64,000 bases of DNA, taken from positions 7,047,001 through 7,111,000 of the forward strand of contig NC_081807.1 in the NCBI RefSeq assembly GCF_030704535.1, given 5' to 3'. The translations under genes and the position numbers were made by a program. This document shows, in pieces, positions 1-11,357 of the stretch (position 1 is the stretch's first letter; every line of letters begins with the position of its first letter). Below the pieces are notes generated by a model. The model was given only the letters and a program-made list of their open reading frames with translations, was not told the DNA's origin and searched no databases. Origin of the DNA: Vitis vinifera (lineage: Eukaryota > Streptophyta > Magnoliopsida > Vitales > Vitaceae).

Positions 1-1182
1 ACCATCTAAATCAACTCATAACCATGAAATAACAAGAATTTGCAAGCATGTCGTGAATATGGTAATAGAATTCATTTTTATCTCCAATTGAAAATGAATA
101 ATGAGCTCACAGGTGACCCTGCGGTTTACTGGAATTATATTCAGTCAAAAGGTAATCTCACCAGACCATTTGGGAAAGCGTACACCTTCTTGAAACCGCA
201 ATAAGGCCTGCATTTCGTGAGTAATGACAACTTGAAGCTACCCAAAGATGCTTTCTGTAGAACTTGAACAAACCAGAACATAGTTATAGTAATATTGGAC
301 AGTTCCAGTGAAGAACCGTATGTATGGCATAAGGAATTGGGGGAGTAATTTAATGCTGTTAGAATGAGGATGGCATAATTGTTATGGAAATGACAAATTG
401 ATGATGTGGTGGTACCATTTAAGCAGTAAAAATATGAGAATAAGGGAGCATTAGACTCTCAAACACTGACAATTTACCAAATACCGTTACGTAATCCATT
501 TTGTTGAAATCATGTTGCAATGCACAATCAATCTAAAAGCTGTTTTTAACCAAGAAACAACCTAGTTAACTCCAAACAAGGATGATACAAGACCGTCCTG
601 CAAATATCCCAAAGGAGATATTCTGTAGTACCAGAGTCACAAATATTGAAAAACAACTCAAAACTGATATAAGATGAAATGACATGCATAACATTAGGGA
701 GGAATAACATATTCAGATAGAATTATGTGAATAAGGAAAGAAAACTCCAGATCAATTCATAATTCGGAAGAGATTATAACTGACAACAGTGTTGATTGTA
801 GCCAATCTGAAACTAAATAATCTTTTATTTCACAGCAAAATTCAGCAACTAACAGAAACAGATATCAATTGAAGAATGGTTTTGAACTCTTGAAACAGTG
901 AGGTTCTTAATTGTATTCAGATGTTTACATTTTACTGTATAGACAGGGCCCCTTTCCCACCAGCACTAACATTTAAATGCATCCCACCTAACTGGATTGA
1001 AGCTTCCCACAGCATTAACAATTTATTCCCTTTGAAAATGCTTGTAGAATTTGCATACCAGCGAGGTTGAAATTCACTTGAGTGAATATTTGCCTAAAAA
1101 CACTAAGTCGCCAATTTAATGTGCTCTCAAACTAATTTTTCATGATCTCATCATCTGATGAATCACAGATATTAAGTTTTGT
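1..1182. other. 3-prime flank of the SAGA-Tad1-like gene
   Basis: AT-rich sequence downstream of the minus-strand coactivator gene. It probably holds that gene's 3-prime UTR near 1000-1182. I see no open frame, RNA gene or recognisable repeat in the rest. Confidence 0.5.
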
Positions 1183-2247
1183 TCATTCTTCAGAAGCATG
1201 CAAGCAAATCTTCTCAAGTTGTATAGGCCAATCTTCTCCAAGAATCTGGGGATTCAACTCCATTGCAACACGAAAATCCAACACGGATGCATATTTGGGT
1301 TTTCTCGACTTCTGAATATATCTTCCAGGTAAAATCCTATTCATACCAGGCAAGGTTTGGGCATTTAGTTGTCTCAAGTGCTCATTGCCACATCTGGATC
1401 CCACTAATTGCAGACAAGGCTCAATTAATCTCTTCAGAAACACATCCAATGAATTATTCAACAGGTTAACACAGTCCATCGAGACACCAAAGCCCTCCAT
1501 CTCCAACTTCCGCTCCAAATGACTCCTGAGAGATCCAGTATCAGGTAGCTCACCGCTGTTATGACAGGTTTCGGGATGATAATTGCAGATAGATCCATTA
1601 CACAGAGACTTACGACCACCCATGTTCATAGAAATTCCAAAAGGAGCTCTAACTGGGCTTCTACTTTGGACGCTTGGGCTCCCGGCCAATTGTTCAACTT
1701 CTTCCCCATCTTCCACGGAAACCACCTCACCTGGAGGTCTGCTACCAAGAGAAAGCAATTCAGTAGCACTTTGCTGCTCTTGTGCCTTGGAAGCCAATTC
1801 CTCACATGCAACACTTTGGGGCTTTCCTAATGGCCCAAGAGGACTCAGGCGGTCCCGAAACCTGCGATCCCGATTGACTTGAGACCTGCCCTTGCGAGGG
1901 GATGGAGGAAATGCGTCTCCATAGAGTGACTGCAGACAGTTTCTCTGATACCCATTAGCAACTTTAACATCTTTGGGCACACCCACATTTCTACCTTTCA
2001 ATGGAGGAACTTTGGAGAGGCAAGCATTCTTAAGAATGGAACCAATTAGTCGATTGTGAAGAGGGATATTCTCTCTTCCAATCGTCCAGAGGCAAAACTT
2101 ATCAAACTCACGCTTACTAAGCTTCAAACTAAATAATCTTTTCAGCTGATCAAAGTACTTTTCTGCTTTCTGGCGGCCAATCCTTCGAACAATAAGAGCT
2201 TTTAGCTCTAATGTGTCAATTCGAGTAAAATTTTGATTTGGCACCAT
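1183..2247 (-). CDS. SAGA-Tad1/HFI1-like transcriptional coactivator subunit
   Basis: Predicted 354-residue subunit of the SAGA histone-acetylation coactivator (Hfi1/Ada1/TADA1 family), acting in the nucleus as a scaffold for Pol II transcription. The conserved N-terminal block is at residues 1-82, with RIDTLELKALI and GRENIPLHNRLI, followed by a basic, low-complexity middle and a C-terminal region with NNSLDVFLKRLIEPCLQL that plant members share. The frame is open upstream to 2340, but I chose the ATG at 2245-2247 (MVPNQNFTRID) because plant homologues as I recall them start at this point; the 31 extra residues are not family-like. The coding part is a single exon. An upstream 5-prime UTR intron is likely (donor CAG|GT at 3142/3141, candidate acceptor near 2368). 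The family is clear; the exact start is likely but unproven. Confidence 0.85.
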   Translation of the reverse strand: MVPNQNFTRIDTLELKALIVRRIGRQKAEKYFDQLKRLFSLKLSKREFDKFCLWTIGRENIPLHNRLIGSILKNACLSKVPPLKGRNVGVPKDVKVANGYQRNCLQSLYGDAFPPSPRKGRSQVNRDRRFRDRLSPLGPLGKPQSVACEELASKAQEQQSATELLSLGSRPPGEVVSVEDGEEVEQLAGSPSVQSRSPVRAPFGISMNMGGRKSLCNGSICNYHPETCHNSGELPDTGSLRSHLERKLEMEGFGVSMDCVNLLNNSLDVFLKRLIEPCLQLVGSRCGNEHLRQLNAQTLPGMNRILPGRYIQKSRKPKYASVLDFRVAMELNPQILGEDWPIQLEKICLHASEE

Positions 2248-3250
2248 TTTATCTTCGAAGTTCCTCTCACTTGTCAGAACCTTGAATTTTGCAGAAAACC
2301 TCAGATGAGAAAATTCACCATTTTCAATCTGAAACTTCAAACCCTAATTTCCACAACATCGTTCCATCTGTATATGTACAAAAATTACATAAAAAAACAG
2401 TTCTAATATACACACTTGATCAATTCTGCAACAAAAGTGAACAAAGCCAATATGAAAATCCAGCTCAAATCATGGTCACCAGCATTCTATTTCCATCAAT
2501 GCAAGACATCTTAGAATCACGAACTAACAATCAATTAACAAAGAAACATTAAAACCACACAAAATATAAACTAAAGAAGAAGCACAGAATAAAAAATTGC
2601 ATAAATTGGAGAGATGTGAACTAAAATTTCAAGAAGTAATTGAAACCCATTTTAGATTTCAATCAGAATTGAAAATAAAAAAATAACGAATTAAGGTTTC
2701 GATGACGATTTGAGTAAGAAACGAACTCTCCAGAACAGAAACCCTAATATCCGGAACAGTTCCTACCAATAAATTTACCACAATTGCATCGAAGTACGAT
2801 TACAATGTACACGCTCATAGAATTCCAAAACAAAAAAAGAACAAAACCCACAACCAATTCAGCTCAAAACATAGTTCCCAACGTTACTGAAATCAAGATC
2901 ATCTTATACCTACAAACTAATATCAATTACCACCAAAAGCACAGAAACTAAAAAAGAAAAGAAAATCCTGCTTTTTTTCTGTAATTCCATGAAGTAACAA
3001 AGAGCAGGAAAAGATAGAACAAACATGAGGGATTCGAACTATGATTTTGAAAAGCAATTGATACCCATCTCAGATAACGAAGAGAATTGAAAATCCATTG
3101 AGCGAATTGAAGAAAAAAAAAAGGTGGAGAGAAGGGTAGACCTGATTGATAGGGTTTGACGTTTGGAAGTGTTTCTTTTGGCCCCAATTTGTTTGACGAT
3201 CGAAGGTTTGTCTGCGTTTTGATGTTATTTATGTTATTGATTTGGTGCAA
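2248..3250 (-). promoter_or_regulatory. 5-prime leader with probable UTR intron, then promoter of the Tad1-like gene
   Basis: On the minus strand a good donor (CAATCAG|GTCTAC, exon end 3142) lies in a leader-like stretch, and a plausible acceptor (ACATATACAG) ends at 2368. Splicing them would leave a short upstream ORF starting at 2367 and ending before the main ATG. This is inference from splice signals only. Confidence 0.4.
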
Positions 3251-5232
3251 GCCATTCCGAAGTTAAGACACATGTGCGAGTATTTATGTGTGCGCTGTTT
3301 AAGGCCTTGTTTGTTTATGTTTTTCAGTTTTTTTTGTTTTCTCACCTCTGGAGCCGACAAACAAACAAAAAAAAATACAATATTTTGAAAACATTTAATA
3401 AAATTGTGCACTTTTTAAATTCTTTCTTTTTTTCTCTAACAAATGATTTTTCAAAATTTTAAAAATTTATTATATATATATATATTTTAAATTTTGGCGT
3501 AGTAAAAATTTTTTACTACTTCAATTTTTCTAAAAAATTTTGATTCAGACAAAAGGATTTCTTCTTATTTTCTCTTTATTTGTCTTCGTTAATTTCAAAT
3601 TCTTGTTAGATTAAATAATAATTTCTTATACTACTAAATAAAGTGGAATAATTATATAGCTGAATTCACGAGTTCTAATATTTAATTAAAACAAAATTTA
3701 TAAAATTTTCAAACAAAGTTATTTTTTGATCATGTGACTCTTGGATTTTTAGGGTTGCAATTTGAATGGTTTAGTTCAATTTGAATTAAGAAATGGACAA
3801 TTGAGTCAATTACAAAAAAAAGTACTTAATTAAAGTCCAACTCAATCACAAATTTTTTTCTAAATTAGGATTAATCGGGATTAATTGCTTTATACGATTC
3901 AAAATTCATCCACAATATTTTTAATTTTTTAAAATATATTTACAACAAAATTTCAAGATAATAAAAAAATAAAAATAAATTTATATCTCTATATAGAAAA
4001 TTGACAAATTATTTTGATACAATTATAATTTAATATTTTTCTTAAAAAATAATTATTATTATATAAGATAATATGCATTATAGAAATATTAAATTGAATT
4101 CAAATTAAACTTGAATTATGCAAACCTTGGTTTAGTCTAACTCAAATTGACTTGAATTTTAAAAAAAATTTAATCTAAACAGAAACTAAAATATTAAAAA
4201 TGGTTGTCAAAACCTACTCAAAACATTTTATTGACTCCGGACCAACCCATCAAAATTACCCCTAGATATCCTAGTCCAAAGAGAAATGTTTTAAATATAA
4301 AAAAAAATTTACATTTTATATGACAAGTGTTGATATTTCAAAAAACTTCCATTTCATTTCCTTCATTTCATTCTTAATGTCCCAAACCAACTCTTAATTG
4401 CTTGAAGAACAAGCAAATTATATATATAAGCACACAGATTAAGTTATGTTTGGTTCTCAGAAAATGCAGGGAAATAAAATAGAGAAGGAAAATGAAAGAA
4501 AAGAAAAGAAAAATAAAGGAAAATAAAAAATAGATTTAAAATTAATAAATTATTTTATATGCTATTCCAAACTTATTTAACTTATTTTTCTTTCCTTATT
4601 ATTTTCTATGTCACATGCTGAGACAAGCCTTTGATCTTGAAGAACAAGTTAAAAATTTCAGTCTCACATGTTTGAAAACCCTCTAGACTTCATATGCTAG
4701 TAATCACTGAGCTCTGCATCCTATGCAAACCATAGAATTGCGCCTTGAGGAGCATTTCAGTGATACATATATAGCTAAGAATCAAGTTGGGAAGCAGAGG
4801 CGGTGATTTCATAATAAAACTATCATCAGAACCTACAGAGGGCAAGCCATCCTTAAGATCAATAGGAATATGATATGGCGAGACTAGTTACCTCACTTTT
4901 CTGACATGATCCATGACAGTGGCTAAATGGGTCTAAAAAAATGCTAATCACGCAGACCTAAATGCAAGTTCTCATGGCTTCAGAACATGCTTCATCAATC
5001 TGAATGCAGCAGAAGATCGAGTATATATCGATACAACTTAACAGGAACCCGCAGCAAGAGATTTACCCAGAAAAATACTGATATAACTTCAAATTATTGA
5101 ATACAGTGTTGCTGTTGCTTAATGAATCACAATAAGGGTACAACCCAAGAAGGTAAAATCTTTATCTAATTTCATAGACTGTGTGCAGTATTTACTGATA
5201 AGAATATAGTACAATCCTATACTAAAGACCTT
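3251..5232. other. AT-rich intergenic region
   Basis: Very AT-rich sequence with long A and T runs and a short TA repeat near 3470-3485. The stretch from about 4444 to 4615 starts with a GTTATGTTTGGTT-type motif seen in many plant MITE ends, but I could not find a matching second end. About 400 bases next to 5232 should be 3-prime UTR of the transporter gene. No gene is seen. Confidence 0.45.
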
Positions 5233-7664
5233 TCATTCCATTTTCAAGGCTTCTTCCAACAAAAGTTCAGATTCTTGTTCTGCCTTAGTAGATGACAAGT
5301 TTGGAATAAGGCTAACAGAAGCCTCATCTGCAGCTTCTTGATGCAGTTGTGACATAATTGGATGGGCTTCAAGAATGTTATCAGAGGGCACTGCTGGCTG
5401 TTCTGTAACAAATCGAGCCCACTTCCTATCCTTTGCATGAACAACAGTAGGGTATAAGAAGAATCCCAGAACAATAACTACACCACTGACTAGAAAGGTC
5501 CTTATAGAAGCCAAACACATAACAAGAACAAGCAACAATGAAGGAGGTAGGCAAAGCATGATCACACCAAATGTTTGCAGAGGAACTTTATAAGGTCTAT
5601 GAAGATCTGGCTTCTTTATTCTCAACTTTATAAAAGCTGCAAACTCAAGAAGCATTCCTATAGAGTATAGGAAATTCAGGAATTCCACGATTTCCTGAAA
5701 GCTCATCCATGATAAGAAAATGACCCCAGTTGCAGAGCACAAGATGCTAATGGTAGGCGTTCCATACTTTGATCTGCAATCAAAAAACATAAAAAAAAAA
5801 AAAATGGGAATGAAAAATGTCATCTAATTGCTCATAACAGTGATCTGTTTTCCACTTTTCCTAATTCCAACAAACCTAAAAAAGAAAAACTCAAAAGAAG
5901 TAAATTCAAGAAAGAATTACATCTCATCATCCTCCCTAGCCTTTTAGACTAGAAATGTTAATATAGGTTTTCAAGGTCTATCCAATGTATATAATCTCAT
6001 AGCTGATATAATTCTTAAAAAATCTGAAAGGGAATTAAAGAAACTGGCCTGTTTTGTGAATTACAAGGGATCAGAAGGTAAACGATGAGGGTGTGGATAG
6101 GGAGGGTGGGAAATCACAGCAGTGGTTAGAAGATGCCTTTTTTCATCTTTTTGGATTGTTAGATGGGCTTCTGCTATGTTTGGGTCACAGCAACCAGTTT
6201 GGTAGGCAGGCCTACGAGACTGTCTTCTGGGGGTACTTTATTTTCTCTAGGTCTTTTAAGCTTTAGCCTTGGTTTGGGGGGCAGGTTGTTGTTGCCCTTT
6301 CCTTTAGCTTCCCAGAAGGTGCTTTTTTGTATACTACATGTGTACTTCGATGCGCCTCTTACAAGCGCTTTTAATTTAATTACTCTTTTTACCTGTCAAA
6401 AATAATTCTTAAAAAATCATGCAACACATGATTCCAGAGAGAAATTAAAAAGAAGATGTGTGTCTTGCCTAGCATTGAAATAGGCAATTAGATGTGTGTG
6501 TGTGTGTGTGTTGGGGGAGCAGGTGGAAAACATTGAAATAGGCTATTAGAATTTTAGAGGGTAGTCTCCCTTGAAGTTGCTTCAATGAAAAATTTTAAGT
6601 TCAAATAGAAAGGAAAATGGCAAATAATTCTCAATGATATAGGCCCAGAAAAGAAGCAGAACCAGGCAAAAAAAAAAAAAAAAAACCGACCTTGAAGCAA
6701 ATATAGCTGGAAGCATTCCTATCTCACTCATCCCAAGAAGTTGGAAGGCATCACTGCTCATTTCTGCTTCAAACAACCCCATGTTAGACATTGCAGCTGC
6801 TGCTTGGATCCACCATTTGAGCCAAAACCCTCCTATCAGCATCCCAACTTCTGCAAAATACCCGTCCCTCCATTCACTAGACGCAGACCTCAAAGCTCCT
6901 GTCCCTGCCAGAAGTGGGATTATATATGAAGAAACCACCAACACCACAGCCCCAAGAAGAGCCTTTGGGAAAGTCCTACTCGGGTCTTCAACCTCCCCTG
7001 CAAGAGTGCTAGCCTTATCCCAATAATTCAAATTCCAAAACATACTATTGAAGTAACCCCTCCAATTCACCTTCTTAAAATCTACAACTAGCCATTGTCC
7101 AGGCCTAATTCTAGGAATTGAAAGAATACTCATTACTATAAAAGGGCAAAGAGAAAAAACTGCAAGAGAAACTGCTGAAAACCCAACAATGTGTAGGCCT
7201 CGATAATTCAAATAAGTCAATGAAAATGTAATTCCCAGAAGAGCTGGAATTCTGGCTGCCAATCCATTGAAGATTGGAAATGAATGTTTCAAGTAATCCA
7301 GAAACAATACCGGGTAAAGGGCGTTGTCCATAACCCCACTAAACCATTTCCAAAACCCTTCTTGGAACCCCCAGAAGGGTCCAAAGGCTGCTGATATCCA
7401 AATGACATATCCACCATTCTCAGGAAAGCTTGTGGCAAGCTCAGCTGTCACCAGAGCTTCTGGGATGCTCCAAAGTAAGGGAAAGATTAAGAAACCAAGC
7501 AAGGAGAGAAGCGGACCACCCCCAGCACTGACTGAATCTTCCACACCAAAAGGCCCCCCAGAAACTTCATAGAAGATTAAAGCAATAAGGGGCAAGAGTG
7601 TAAGCTTTGGATTTGTTTTACTACCAGTGTTCTTGACATCACTTGCTATTCCCTCTTCACCCAT
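5233..7664 (-). CDS. PUT: Polyamine uptake transporter, LAT/APC family
   Basis: Predicted 504-residue membrane transporter of the plant polyamine uptake (PUT/LAT) branch of the amino acid-polyamine-organocation superfamily, a proton-coupled importer of polyamines. Two coding exons: 7664-6691 (donor TTCAAG|GTCGG) and 5773-5233 (acceptor ATTGCAG); the join restores FASRSKYGTP in frame. Residues 30-46 carry the signature [15 protein letters not shown], and [10 protein letters not shown] lies near residue 81. About 12 hydrophobic spans follow, including a Trp-rich segment [13 protein letters not shown]. The C-terminal tail is acidic and probably cytosolic. A 5-prime UTR intron with donor CAG|GTAG at 7859/7858 is likely. 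Length fits the family. The single coding intron contains a LINE insertion. Which PUT paralogue this is, and its membrane, cannot be told here. Confidence 0.9.
6025..6401 (+). mobile_element. 5-prime-truncated LINE fragment in the PUT intron
   Basis: A 377-base insertion bounded by a perfect 17-base target-site duplication, 6008-6024 and 6402-6418 (ATAATTCTTAAAAAATC). Its 3-prime part matches the L1-type tails elsewhere in the window: it ends in a stretch with GTGTACTTCGATGCGCC and an ACCTGTCAAAAA tail. It lies on the plus strand, antisense to the host gene. The intact duplication suggests a fairly recent insertion. Confidence 0.75.
6493..6512. repeat. (GT)n microsatellite
   Basis: About ten uninterrupted GT units in the PUT intron; likely polymorphic. 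Confidence 0.8.
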
Positions 7665-8340
7665 TCACAAACAGGGAAAAGAGAGAGAGAGCGGTGTTGA
7701 ATCACAAATCCCGAAATTCAGACGATTTGAAGAGCCTAATCAACCGGGGTTGCGAGTGGATTTGAGAGATCCGTTAGAGAAAAAGCATCCTATCTTCAGA
7801 CCCACCAACAAAAAAGCACACAAATCACAAATCTGCGTGAAAGAAGTTCAATAACTACCTGCTTTGAAGGATCACCGAGATGGGTCTTGCCGGAATTTCA
7901 CCCCCCTTTCCCTCCTACCATTCCTTGATCCACACCAATGTTGAATTACGCAATTGGTCAATGACTCAACCCACTCTTTTTTCCACAGAGGGTATAGGAA
8001 ATACCCAAAACGGAAACAATTAATAAAAAAAGTATGCTTGTCGAAGGGAATATACGAGAGTTTGTGATGGGGTAGTGGCGTAAGAGGGAGGCGCTACACA
8101 AGCGCTGTGAGTTCGCGTGAATCTCGCAATTTGGCTTCGATTACGGCACGAGTCTCCAAGAAATTGGAAGCCAGGACTGATCCAGGATGGCGTTTAGTCC
8201 ACAGATCCCATTTCCCACGTAACCCAATCACCCTCTCTCAATTTCTCATCATTCCCTTTTGTTTTGTTTTCGTTTTTTATTGTTTTTGTTTTGGGTGTTT
8301 CCGGTAGCAGCCAAAGCCGATTTTGAGATCGTATTGAACA
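7665..8340 (-). promoter_or_regulatory. 5-prime leader and promoter of the PUT gene
   Basis: Leader-like sequence upstream of the PUT ATG. A consensus donor (AAAGCAG|GTAGTT) at 7859/7858 suggests an intron in the 5-prime UTR, with a candidate acceptor TCTGAAG near 7795. No other gene is seen. Confidence 0.4.
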
Positions 8341-9523
8341 TAAAAAATCACTGAACGTTAGTCTCGTGACCATTTTTCTCGTCCTTATTTTATTAGGCTG
8401 AGGGCCGTTGAGCAGTTAGTCTGCGTCAAATCCGAAAATTAATACGTTCAATAGGAAAATAAAAAAATAAAATAAAATTTAAATTTTATATATTACGTCA
8501 TATTTATTTCACTTCTTTTATGTATCCGATTTATAAATTAAACATTTAAAAATACATGAATTTTTAATTAATTATAATTATCTTTGATTTTTTTTGTATT
8601 TCATAATATAATGGGACATGGAAAAATAATTTTTTTTATTAACTATTAATTTAACATAAATAAATTTATAAGCTCGAACTTTAATTATAAAAAATAATTT
8701 TAATTGTTAAAGAAGTTTAATATAATTAAAAAAGAGAAAGATTATACTTCTTATTCATTTATTTTTCTATATTTAAGATAATAAATAATGTAATTATAAA
8801 TAAATAAATAATAATTTATGAGTTGAGGTTTTTTGTCCATGTGTCACTCATATCTGCCATTGAGGTGCAGATGGGTGTTTGTAAAATATTATGATATAGG
8901 ATTGAAGTTCTTCACCCCATTAAAATAGAAAGTGAGAATTAACCCTTATTGAAACAATTAACATGTGTATGATATTACGAATAAACAATAAAAAACATTT
9001 ACACGATAAGACAAATGAATCTTAAACCTTTGCACCAACTATAAAAATAAAAAACCATAAGATCTATACCTCTAATCTAACAATCCACTGTATAAAAATA
9101 AAATACGTAAATTTAATTGACCATTTATCGTATCGGTTTACTCTCAAATACCTATATTATGATCAACATCCATGACGGAACATTTATAATGCTCTTAGTT
9201 TAGTCTTTAAAGGGATACAAGTCCTTTCAATAATTCAAAAAAATATATGAGACTTCAAGTTTAGAAAATACTAGAGTAAGTTAGATTTGCATCAACCCCT
9301 GAAATAGGTTTTAAAAATGTATACATAAACATAAGAGCCTAGAAGGTCAGAAACAAAATTTTCTTTAAAACATAAAATCTTAACTTTCCAAAAATTAATT
9401 AAGGCATTTTAATTCAATTTTTCTATAAGGTCAATCCATAAACTTGTTTCCATACCTTTTTTCATATTAACTTGCTTCTAACAAATACTTTCAAAGTTAC
9501 CTCTGAAAACCTCCTTATGGGGG
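8341..9523. other. AT-rich intergenic region
   Basis: AT-rich, low-complexity sequence. I see no coding frame, RNA gene or bounded element. Confidence 0.4.
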
Positions 9524-9870
9524 GTGACCATGAGTGAGATACCACCCTAAAAGAGTTAGAATTATAACCTTGTGTAAGAATCAATAGATTAAGGGACAGT
9601 TTTTATGAAAATGAGGTGTTAGAATTATAACCTTGTGTAAGAATCAATAGGTTAAGGGACAATCTTAGATAGACAGTTTCTATGAAAAGGAGGTGGCCAT
9701 GAGTGAGATACCATCCTAAAAGAGTTAAAATTCTAACCTTATGTAAGAACCAACAGGTTAAGGGACAATCTTAGATAGACGACTTCTATGAAAAGTAAGT
9801 GTTAGAATTCTAATCTTGTGTAAGAATCAACAAGTTAAGGGATAATCTTAGATAAACAGTTTCTACGAAA
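9524..9870 (+). pseudogene. Nuclear plastid DNA: repeated fragments of plastid 23S rRNA
   Basis: The stretch GAGTGAGATACCACCCTAAA through TTAGAATTATAACCTTGTGT and AAGGGACA...AGACAGTTTCTATG matches, from memory, a stretch of the 3-prime half of plastid 23S rRNA (AATGAGATACCACTCTGGAA, AGAATTCTAACCTTGTG, AAGGGACAGTCTCAGGTAGA). Most differences are C-to-T or G-to-A, the decay expected of methylated nuclear organelle DNA. The fragment occurs in four partial copies, arranged as two units of about 170-180 bases (starting 9524 and 9693), each with a longer and a shorter sub-copy. Non-functional. Confidence 0.75.
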
Positions 9871-9992
9871 AGGAGGTGATCTAGTCATACATTCTAGTAT
9901 AGCTACCTTATTATGACTTCAATCGAGTCACTAACCCTGCCTTCGACATCCTCCTCCTTGTGGTTAAAGTAATCGGACATGGCCAACCTTTT
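9868..9992 (-). pseudogene. Nuclear plastid DNA: 3-prime end of plastid 16S rRNA, reversed
   Basis: Reads AAGGAGGTGATCTAG, then GGCTACCTTGTTACGACTT-like sequence (here TAGCTACCTTATTATGACTT), then CCCTGCCTTCGACATCCTCC and GGACATGGCCAAC. This is the reverse complement of the 16S 3-prime end including the anti-Shine-Dalgarno, with many C-to-T type changes. Orientation is opposite to the adjoining 23S pieces, whereas both genes share one orientation in a plastome, so the insertion is a rearranged mosaic. Confidence 0.8.
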
Positions 9993-11245
9993 CAATGGAA
10001 TGGAAAGTAAGTTGTTATTATGTTAGAATGAAAAGGAATAAAATTACTAACAAATAGAATAAAAACTTAATACCCCAACACTTTCCATGGAGAATGAGTC
10101 TATAGACTACCACTTATTTTGGGGCTTTTTGTATGGTTGTAATAATTTTTTAAAAAGTCATTCCACCAAAAATAATTCTAGAATTATCCTATTTTTTAAT
10201 TTTATATGTAACTTGTCTTTTAAAAGGGTGAGTTTAATGATAAAAGTGCAATCTTGTTTTTAAAAAATAAATTCAATATGAAAAAAAATGAATTATTTTT
10301 TTGAAAAAATGAGTATACAAAATTCATCAAACTATGATATAGAAAAACAAATTTTTGATATTATACCTCCACATATTATCAAATGGGTCATTAACACGTG
10401 TAAAATTATAATAAAAAAATTAAATAATACCTATTAAAATGGATGGTCAAGATCTCATCCTGCACATCCAATGGTCCAAGGAATTATTCAAAATATAAAA
10501 AATGAATTCATTTTCTTTAAAGATCAACGAAATCTTCAAAAAAACGAGTTCAAAAGTAAACTATATTTTGAAAAAGTCAATTCAATGTAAAAATCAAACA
10601 AGTTATTAAAAAGAATTGTCTTTTTAAATTTATATTTTAAAAATAATATATATATATATATTAAAAAATCCCTTGGTGAAAGTCATAACATGCTTGGTTT
10701 GTATTACATTTTCTATTTTCCCCCACTTTGGTTTTGATTCCTCCGTTGGCGCATGGTTTTAGTTACTCCGTTTCTTCTTCTCGTCATTACAACCGTATCT
10801 CCGTTCCTTCCACCTGCGGTGTAAATGTCCTAGTTGGAGTTTCACCTTCCTCTCGCAGCCAATCCCCTCGTTCTTTTCCATTCTCTTCTCCATGAAAATC
10901 GAATTGTAAACCCTATCTCTCTCTCTCTCATCCAGATGCTTGAATTCTACAGGACATTTAACTCACCATTCTCATCCTCTCCCCAACTTAACCATGTCAT
11001 CTAAAACAATCAAATTTCAACCGACCGTTACTTTCAATTGATGCCCAGAATATCTATTTTTTTTTAAAAAAATAATCGATTCCATACTCAACCTGAGCAG
11101 GGAAAAAGGGATTTGAGAATCGGTCCTAATTTTGGTATTGTAAGGGAGGGGAAAAACCATCTCGCTATTGTAATCTTTTCTGAACCTTCAGAAGAAAAGT
11201 TCTATCAATTTTCCTTTCTTCTTCCCGGGTTGTTCAAATTGTTTA
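9993..11245. other. Intergenic region and ERV1 promoter
   Basis: AT-rich up to about 10680, with a TA run near 10646-10661. From 10680 on, base composition changes to leader-like CT-rich sequence with a (CT)n tract at 10916-10929. It probably contains the ERV1 promoter and transcription start, which I cannot place exactly. Confidence 0.4.
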
Positions 11246-11259
11246 AGGGTTTAGGGTTT
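11246..11259 (+). promoter_or_regulatory. Telo-box-like motif upstream of ERV1
   Basis: AGGGTTTAGGGTTT, two telomere-like units about 100 bases before the ERV1 start codon. Telo-boxes are common in promoters and leaders of plant growth-related and housekeeping genes; function here is inferred. Confidence 0.45.
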
Positions 11260-11357
11260 GGGAATTGAAAAGTTTTGGAATTAAGGTCGGGTTTAACGAA
11301 AACCATTCAGAGCCGTCGAGTTGTAACCTTTAGAGGACATCACTGTTGCTGTGCATT

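Noticed and set aside
1561-1882. Plus-strand frames of 89 and 99 codons
   Set aside because: They are opposite-strand shadows of the Tad1-like coding exon.
9524-9992. A functional rRNA gene or ribosomal array
   Set aside because: Only short, mutated and scrambled plastid fragments are present.
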